Shown: piece after piece, positions 5,208 through 6,015 of the stretch
Numbering within the stretch: position 1 is the stretch's first letter
Layout: each line of letters opens with the position of its first letter
Source of the DNA: Acidimicrobiia bacterium
GTDB taxonomy: Bacteria; Actinomycetota; Acidimicrobiia; IMCC26256; JAENVU01
DNA length: 6,015 nucleotides
Direction of reading: 5' to 3'
Assembly (NCBI GenBank): GCA_025357995.1
Contig: JANYLF010000280.1
Coordinates: 1 to 6,015, forward strand
Position numbers and translations under genes: made by a program
Notes under the pieces: model-generated
The model's input: the letters and a program-made list of their open reading frames with translations, nothing else
What the model was told of the DNA's origin: nothing
Databases searched by the model: none

Positions 5208-6015
5208 GTTGCTACGCCTCGGCCATCTCGGAGCACCCGGTCGCGGCACAGGCCGTGGGCGAGTTGGCGGGCTCCATCATCGAACAGCTCGACGGACGTC
5301 GCGCGGATCTCGTGGTGACGTTCGTCTCGCCCCATTTCAGCGGCGCCACTGAGGACATCGGTGGCGTGCTGCGCGCGGTGCTCAAGCCCCACGCGCTGAT
5401 CGGATCGACCAATGCCGCGGTCATCGGAGTCGGACGCGAGGTGGAGGGCACGCCCGCCATCGCGGTATGGGCCGCGGCCTTTTCGTCAACGACGGTGCGT
5501 ACGGTCAGACTCGATACCGACCAGTACGACGACGGTTCGGCCCTCCTCGGCTGGCCGGCGGACGAGATCGAGGATGCGCACACACTCCTGCTGCTCGCCG
5601 ACCCGTTCACCTTCCCGGTCGACGGTGTGCTGCACGCGTTCGCCACGTCGCATCCCGAGTTGCAGGTCATCGGCGGGATGGCGTCGGCCGCGAATGGTCC
5701 CGGCGCCAACCGACTCCTCGTCGACCACGACATCGCGGACCGCGGTGCCGTGGGGGTTGTGCTGGCCGGCGCGGATCGCGTGGAGGCGGTCGTCTCCCAA
5801 GGGTGTCGGCCGGTCGGTCGACCGTTCACCGTGACCGACGTCGACGGGAACTACGTGCGTGGTCTCGGCGGCCGCTCCGCGTTGGAACGGTTGCAGGAGA
5901 TCGCGGCGGCGATGCCCGAGGAGGAGCGCGAGCAACTACAACGCGGCCTCCACGTGGGCCTGGTGGTGGATGAACACCTCGTCGACTTTGGCCGGGGCGA
6001 TTTCCTCGCCCGCAA
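5204..6015 (+). CDS. FIST domain (FIST_N plus FIST_C) sensory protein, 3' end cut by window edge
   Basis: The frame is open from GTG at 5204 to the window edge (270 codons). Residues 36-90 match FIST_N, with SPHFSGATEDIGGVLRAVL and an IGSTNAAVIG segment (66-75). VIGGMASAAN (155-164) and QGCRPVGRPFTV (199-210) mark the passage into FIST_C. The segment GNYVRGLGGRSALERLQE (215-232) and the closing DFGRGDFLAR (261-270) are typical of FIST_C. FIST domains are proposed to bind small ligands such as amino acids in signal-transduction proteins. Here no receiver, GGDEF or chemoreceptor part is seen in the visible portion, which suggests a stand-alone form. A C-terminal output region beyond 6015 cannot be excluded. 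The Cys often found before GATD in FIST_N is Ser here. The start overlaps the NagA-like stop by 4 bp, so it is probably coupled to that gene. Confidence 0.85.
   Translation, partial: MSCYASAISEHPVAAQAVGELAGSIIEQLDGRRADLVVTFVSPHFSGATEDIGGVLRAVLKPHALIGSTNAAVIGVGREVEGTPAIAVWAAAFSSTTVRTVRLDTDQYDDGSALLGWPADEIEDAHTLLLLADPFTFPVDGVLHAFATSHPELQVIGGMASAANGPGANRLLVDHDIADRGAVGVVLAGADRVEAVVSQGCRPVGRPFTVTDVDGNYVRGLGGRSALERLQEIAAAMPEEEREQLQRGLHVGLVVDEHLVDFGRGDFLAR

Noticed and set aside
5212..5829. Minus-strand and alternate plus-strand open frames over the FIST gene
   Set aside because: They overlap a frame with clear FIST_N and FIST_C motifs and show only biased composition.
1..6015. Phage, transposon, CRISPR, tRNA or toxin-antitoxin content
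   Set aside because: No integrase or transposase motifs, terminal repeats, regular spaced repeats or tRNA-like folds were seen. All coding space is explained by six metabolic or sensory genes of uniform composition.

Overview
The window is high-GC bacterial DNA with a strong bias to G or C at third codon positions and frequent GTG starts. This fits a high-GC Actinomycetota-type genome, possibly a lineage such as Acidimicrobiia, although nothing here fixes the taxon. It is densely coded and contains six protein genes, two of them cut by the window edges. They form two divergent groups that meet at a 191-bp intergenic region (3335-3525). I see no RNA gene, mobile element or CRISPR array.

The left half (1-3334, minus strand) is an acyl-CoA activation module. 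Reading in the direction of transcription, it starts with an AMP-forming acyl-CoA synthetase of the ANL superfamily (3334 to 1766). A 258-bp gap with several inverted repeats follows. Next comes a small ATP-grasp protein (1507 to 860) that resembles the beta part of ADP-forming acyl-CoA synthetases. Last is the matching CoA-binding alpha part (863 to beyond position 1), whose GTG start overlaps the beta stop by 4 bp. Beta and alpha should form one split NDP-forming acyl-CoA ligase, so two mechanistically different CoA ligases lie side by side.

The right half (3526-6015, plus strand) is a tightly packed operon: a soluble family-2 glycosyltransferase, an unusually short NagA-like N-acetylglucosamine-6-phosphate deacetylase, and a FIST-domain protein that runs off the right edge. 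Both junctions are 4-bp GTGA overlaps, which suggests translational coupling. The combination points to sugar transfer, amino-sugar deacetylation and small-ligand sensing under common control. The actual pathway is not revealed by the sequence.

The most interesting points are the glycosyltransferase-NagA-FIST operon, the NagA that begins directly at its first metal-site motif and lacks the usual N-terminal segment, the pairing of AMP- and ADP-forming ligases, and a group of inverted repeats in the gap between the synthetase and the split ligase.
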